Positions 4,854 to 6,758 of a stretch of DNA of 6,758 nucleotides are shown here, piece by piece. The notes under the pieces are model-generated. The model made no database searches, was not told the DNA's origin, and saw only the letters and a list, made by a program, of their open reading frames with translations. Numbering within the stretch: the first letter of the stretch is position 1; every line of letters starts with the position of its first letter. The translations under genes and the position numbers were made by a program. The DNA is from Actinomycetota bacterium (lineage in GTDB: Bacteria; Actinomycetota; Acidimicrobiia; IMCC26256; JACDBD01), in assembly GCA_013695115.1 (NCBI GenBank), contig JACDBD010000337.1, positions 1 to 6,758 of the forward strand, given 5' to 3'.

Positions 4854-5696
4854 ATGCTGAGTTCCATCCCGAGTCCTTCGGACGGCGTCATCGACCTCGG
4901 GCCACTACCGATCCGAGCGTACGGGTTGCTCATCGCCACCGGGGTCCTCGCCGCCGCCTGGCTCGCAGAGCGCCGGTGGGTGAAGCGCGGTGGAGACCCC
5001 GGCACCATCAACTCAATCGCGATCTGGGTCGTCATCGGGGGCGTCGTGGGAGCCCGCGTCTACCACGTCATCGCCGACTACCAGCTGTTCACCGGCGACT
5101 GGCTACGAGCGTTCAAGATCTGGGAGGGAGGACTGAGCATCTGGGGTGCGGTCGGCGGCGGCGCGCTGGCCATCATCCTGGTCGCACGCCGGCACAACCT
5201 CGACACGCTCGCGCTCATGGACACGATCGCGCCGTGCGTCGCGCTCGCGCAGGCCATCGGTCGCTGGGGCAACTACTTCAACCAGGAGTTGTTCGGGCGC
5301 CCGACGAACCTGCCGTGGGGTCTCGAGATCGACCCGTCCCAGCGTCCCCGCGGCTACGAGCAGTTCGACACGTTCCACCCGACGTTCCTCTACGAGTCGA
5401 TCTGGAGTCTGCTCGTCTTCGGGGTCCTCCTCGCCGTCGAACGGAAGGTCCGGCCGCACCGCGGCCAGCTCCTGGCGCTCTACGTCGCCCTCTACACTCT
5501 CGGCAGGTTTTGGTTCGAGCTCCTGCGCGTCGACCCGGCCAACCGCATTCTGGCCGTCCGTGTGAACGTCTGGGTCAGCGCACTCCTCTTCCTCGGGGCG
5601 GTGGCATGGCTAGTTGTCAGCTCCGGGCATGCCGCTCGGGCGCGAGCCACGGCCGGGCATCGCACTGCAGCCGGATCGCCCCGCTCGTCGTCATAG
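4854..5696 (+). CDS. lgt: Prolipoprotein diacylglyceryl transferase Lgt
   Basis: 280 residues from the ATG at 4854. The integral membrane enzyme moves diacylglycerol from phosphatidylglycerol to the lipobox cysteine, the first step in lipoprotein maturation. Family landmarks occur in order: PIRAYGLLI (19-27), GARVYHVIADYQ (66-77), EGGLSIWGAVGGG (91-103), the signature GRWGNYFNQE (136-145), HPTFLYES (175-182) and GRFWFELLRVDPAN (217-230), with several hydrophobic helices throughout. In E. coli the GGLSxxG loop carries an essential His; Trp97 stands there here, as in mycobacterial-type Lgt, so this is lineage-typical rather than a defect. The C-terminal tail after about 257 is Ala/Arg-rich and not conserved. 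A TTG at 4794 would add 20 Arg-rich residues and is unlikely, since MLSSIPSPSDGVIDLGPLPIRAYG is a normal Lgt N-terminus. The neighbouring divergent gene encodes a substrate-type lipoprotein. Confidence 0.96.
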   Translation: MLSSIPSPSDGVIDLGPLPIRAYGLLIATGVLAAAWLAERRWVKRGGDPGTINSIAIWVVIGGVVGARVYHVIADYQLFTGDWLRAFKIWEGGLSIWGAVGGGALAIILVARRHNLDTLALMDTIAPCVALAQAIGRWGNYFNQELFGRPTNLPWGLEIDPSQRPRGYEQFDTFHPTFLYESIWSLLVFGVLLAVERKVRPHRGQLLALYVALYTLGRFWFELLRVDPANRILAVRVNVWVSALLFLGAVAWLVVSSGHAARARATAGHRTAAGSPRSSS

Positions 5697-5976
5697 GTCA
5701 TCGGCATGTCGCCTCGCTCCCACCCCGACCCCACTGGCACGGTCGAGCGTCAACGCGCTCCGGGCACGTATCGGATCGGCCGTGGCGAGCGGCCAGTGCT
5801 CAAGCGCGTGTCGAAGTGCGGCGGTGCTTCTGAGGGGGCCGGTAGATCGTACGCGAGCCGCCACGAAGGGCGGGGGCGTGGGCTCGGGCATGCACGAATA
5901 CGCCCACTCATCCCGAGCTAATGCGCAGAGTCGACCGGGCGCTGTAGTCGCCGCCAGCCCATCTCGGTGAGATGTC

Positions 5977-6007
5977 CCGTCGGCTGATGCATACGACGCG
6001 CTGACGG
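5977..6007 (+). terminator. GC-rich stem-loop, possible lgt terminator or leader structure
   Basis: CCGTCGGC (5977-5984) pairs with GCTGACGG (6000-6007) over 8 bp including one G-U, with a 15-base loop, followed by TTCTC. The loop is long and the T tract poor, so a terminator role is tentative. It lies about 280 bases past the lgt stop and 88 bases before the next start codon. Confidence 0.25.
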
Positions 6008-6051
6008 TTCTCGGGGTCTCCACCATTGTTGCATGCGGCCAACGACGAGTA

Positions 6052-6084
6052 GTAGTTGCATCTACCGCTCATCTTCTCTAACGT
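6052..6084 (+). promoter_or_regulatory. Candidate promoter and palindrome before the coiled-coil gene
   Basis: A 14-base near-palindrome GTAGTTGCATCTAC (6052-6065) is symmetrical at 12 of 14 positions. It contains TTGCAT (6056-6061), a weak -35 candidate, 17 bases before TAACGT (6079-6084), which fits the TANNNT -10 pattern. The GTG at 6095 is 10 bases further on with no Shine-Dalgarno sequence, so the mRNA may be leaderless or nearly so. GTTGCAT also occurs at 6028-6034. Confidence 0.35.
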
Positions 6085-6094
6085 TGCCGCTCTC

Positions 6095-6758
6095 GTGGTC
6101 GCCCTCCGATTGCTCCGGTGCTTGGGCGCGCTCGTCCTCGTGGCGAGCGCGTCGTCGTTCGTCCCGGCGGGCGCTGCACCTGATCCTGACCCGAAGTCGG
6201 AGGAGCAGCTCGAGGCGGCCATCGGCGAGGTGTCGCAGGAGGAGCTCGCGCTCCTTGTCGAGGTGGAAGACGTCAGGGCGCGCCGGTCGGTACTAGATGC
6301 GCGCTCGCGCGACCTTGAGGCACAAATCGCGGATGCCGCCGCCCGCGCGCAGCGGGCAGAGGTCGAGGTGGCGCGTATCGACGCCGAGCTCACACCGTTC
6401 GTGCAGGAGATTGCGCGCCTAGAGGTAGAGATCGCGGACTCCCGCCAGAACTTTGACGATGCGGCCGCCGCGCTCTACCGCGACGCCGGCAGTACCAACA
6501 TCCTCTCACTGCTCGCATATGCCGACGACCCGCGTTCGCTGGTCGCGGGGGATCGCTACTTGCATCAGGTGTCCTTCGACGCAGAAGAGGAGGCCGACCG
6601 GATCGACGAGCTCAAGGACGACGTCGACGCAGCGCGAGAGCAGCTCGAGGCGCAGCGCCGGCTCGCCGACGAGGCCCGCGCCGCCGCCAAGCAGGAGCGG
6701 GCGGACGTACAGCGCCTGCGTGACGAGGCGGAGCCGGCCCGTGCCGCCGCCGAGGCCG
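6095..6758 (+). CDS. Secreted coiled-coil protein, PcsB/peptidoglycan-hydrolase-like N-terminal region (3' end outside window)
   Basis: 221 residues are visible with no stop before the window ends. A signal peptide is clear: VALRLLRC, a hydrophobic core of about residues 10-24, and a likely cleavage after AGA or AGAA (25-28). Long Glu/Ala/Arg-rich helices follow (about 36-125 and 160-221), interrupted by a segment with LYRDAGSTNILSLLAYADDP (127-146) and YLHQV (155-159). This layout, coiled coil then a Leu/Tyr-rich turn then coiled coil, is that of the regulatory N-terminal region of PcsB- and EnvC-like proteins, which usually end in a NlpC/P60, CHAP or M23 peptidoglycan hydrolase domain. That domain would lie beyond the window and is not seen. 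The GTG at 6095 best fits the signal peptide; TTGs at 6056 and 6110 are alternatives. There is no ribosome site. A role in cell-wall splitting at division is an inference from the family. Confidence 0.8.
   Translation, partial: MVALRLLRCLGALVLVASASSFVPAGAAPDPDPKSEEQLEAAIGEVSQEELALLVEVEDVRARRSVLDARSRDLEAQIADAAARAQRAEVEVARIDAELTPFVQEIARLEVEIADSRQNFDDAAAALYRDAGSTNILSLLAYADDPRSLVAGDRYLHQVSFDAEEEADRIDELKDDVDAAREQLEAQRRLADEARAAAKQERADVQRLRDEAEPARAAAEA

Larger units (their letters stand above)
5697..6094. other. Intergenic gap of about 400 bases without a convincing gene
   Basis: Between lgt and the coiled-coil gene I see no gene with credible codon use. Open frames exist (minus 6026-5691; plus 5706-5921), but their products are low-complexity Arg/Ala/Pro/Ser-rich, without ribosome sites or motifs. 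The gap contains several inverted repeats: GGCCG/CGGCC (5778-5782, 5790-5794), GCTCGGG/CCCGAGC (5882-5888, 5912-5918), GTGGGC/GCCCAC (5878-5883, 5902-5907), CATCT/AGATG (5960-5964, 5970-5974), and the 8-bp stem at 5977-6007. The GCTCGGG and GTGGGC stems share bases and cannot form together. No tRNA or known riboswitch core was found. Confidence 0.5.

Noticed and set aside
4854..5696. Inactive Lgt because the GGLSxHG histidine is Trp
   Set aside because: Trp at this position is normal in actinobacterial Lgt, and all other signature motifs are intact.
5691..6026. 112-codon minus-strand frame in the gap after lgt
   Set aside because: No ribosome site, no recognisable motif, composition like a shadow frame. 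It cannot be excluded as a decayed gene.
5878..6094. c-di-AMP (ydaO) riboswitch ahead of the coiled-coil gene
   Set aside because: The conserved GGGGAACC- and CCGAACCCGUCAGC-type segments are absent on the plus strand. A partial resemblance at 5998-6016 is on the wrong strand.

Overview
The window is very GC-rich and its coding bias fits a high-GC Actinomycetota bacterium. The Lgt sequence supports this, with Trp in place of the enterobacterial His in the GGLSxxG loop, as in mycobacterial-type Lgt. The class is uncertain; an uncultured Acidimicrobiia-like lineage is a guess. I see no transposase, integrase, phage gene or CRISPR array.

Minus strand, in reading order from about 4.76 kb down to 34: a cupredoxin-like lipoprotein (4761-4288), an MFS_3-type exporter (4250-3045), a BlaI/MecI-family repressor (2988-2614), an M56 (BlaR1-like) membrane metallopeptidase overlapping it by 4 bases (2617-1727), a class I SAM-dependent methyltransferase of METTL7/UbiE type (1665-1018), a possible 14-codon minicistron (1003-959), a small membrane protein with a lysine-rich tail (962-753), and a membrane-anchored protein of unknown family with GHWWIE, ESYGWWP and NDC motifs (720-34). 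Plus strand: lgt (4854-5696), divergent from the cupredoxin gene; a gap of about 400 bases; then the 5' part of a secreted coiled-coil protein like the N-terminal region of peptidoglycan hydrolases (6095 to the window end).

The main regulatory signal is a pair of TACTAC/GTAGTA inverted repeats. One lies just upstream of the BlaI-family gene (3003-3023), the other just upstream of the methyltransferase gene (1683-1704). Both share the 10-mer TATCTACTAC in the same orientation. The second encloses the -10 element of a good sigma70-type promoter. The simplest model is that the repressor controls its own operon with the M56 protease and, separately, the methyltransferase with the two membrane-protein genes behind it. 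The protease has no penicillin-binding sensor domain and no beta-lactamase gene is nearby, so the inducing signal is unknown. This would be a BlaI/M56 stress circuit whose output is a methyltransferase plus two uncharacterised membrane proteins.

The cupredoxin is a predicted lipoprotein, so Lgt, encoded 92 bases away on the other strand, is the enzyme that would lipidate it. All functional statements are inferences from motifs; no database search was run.
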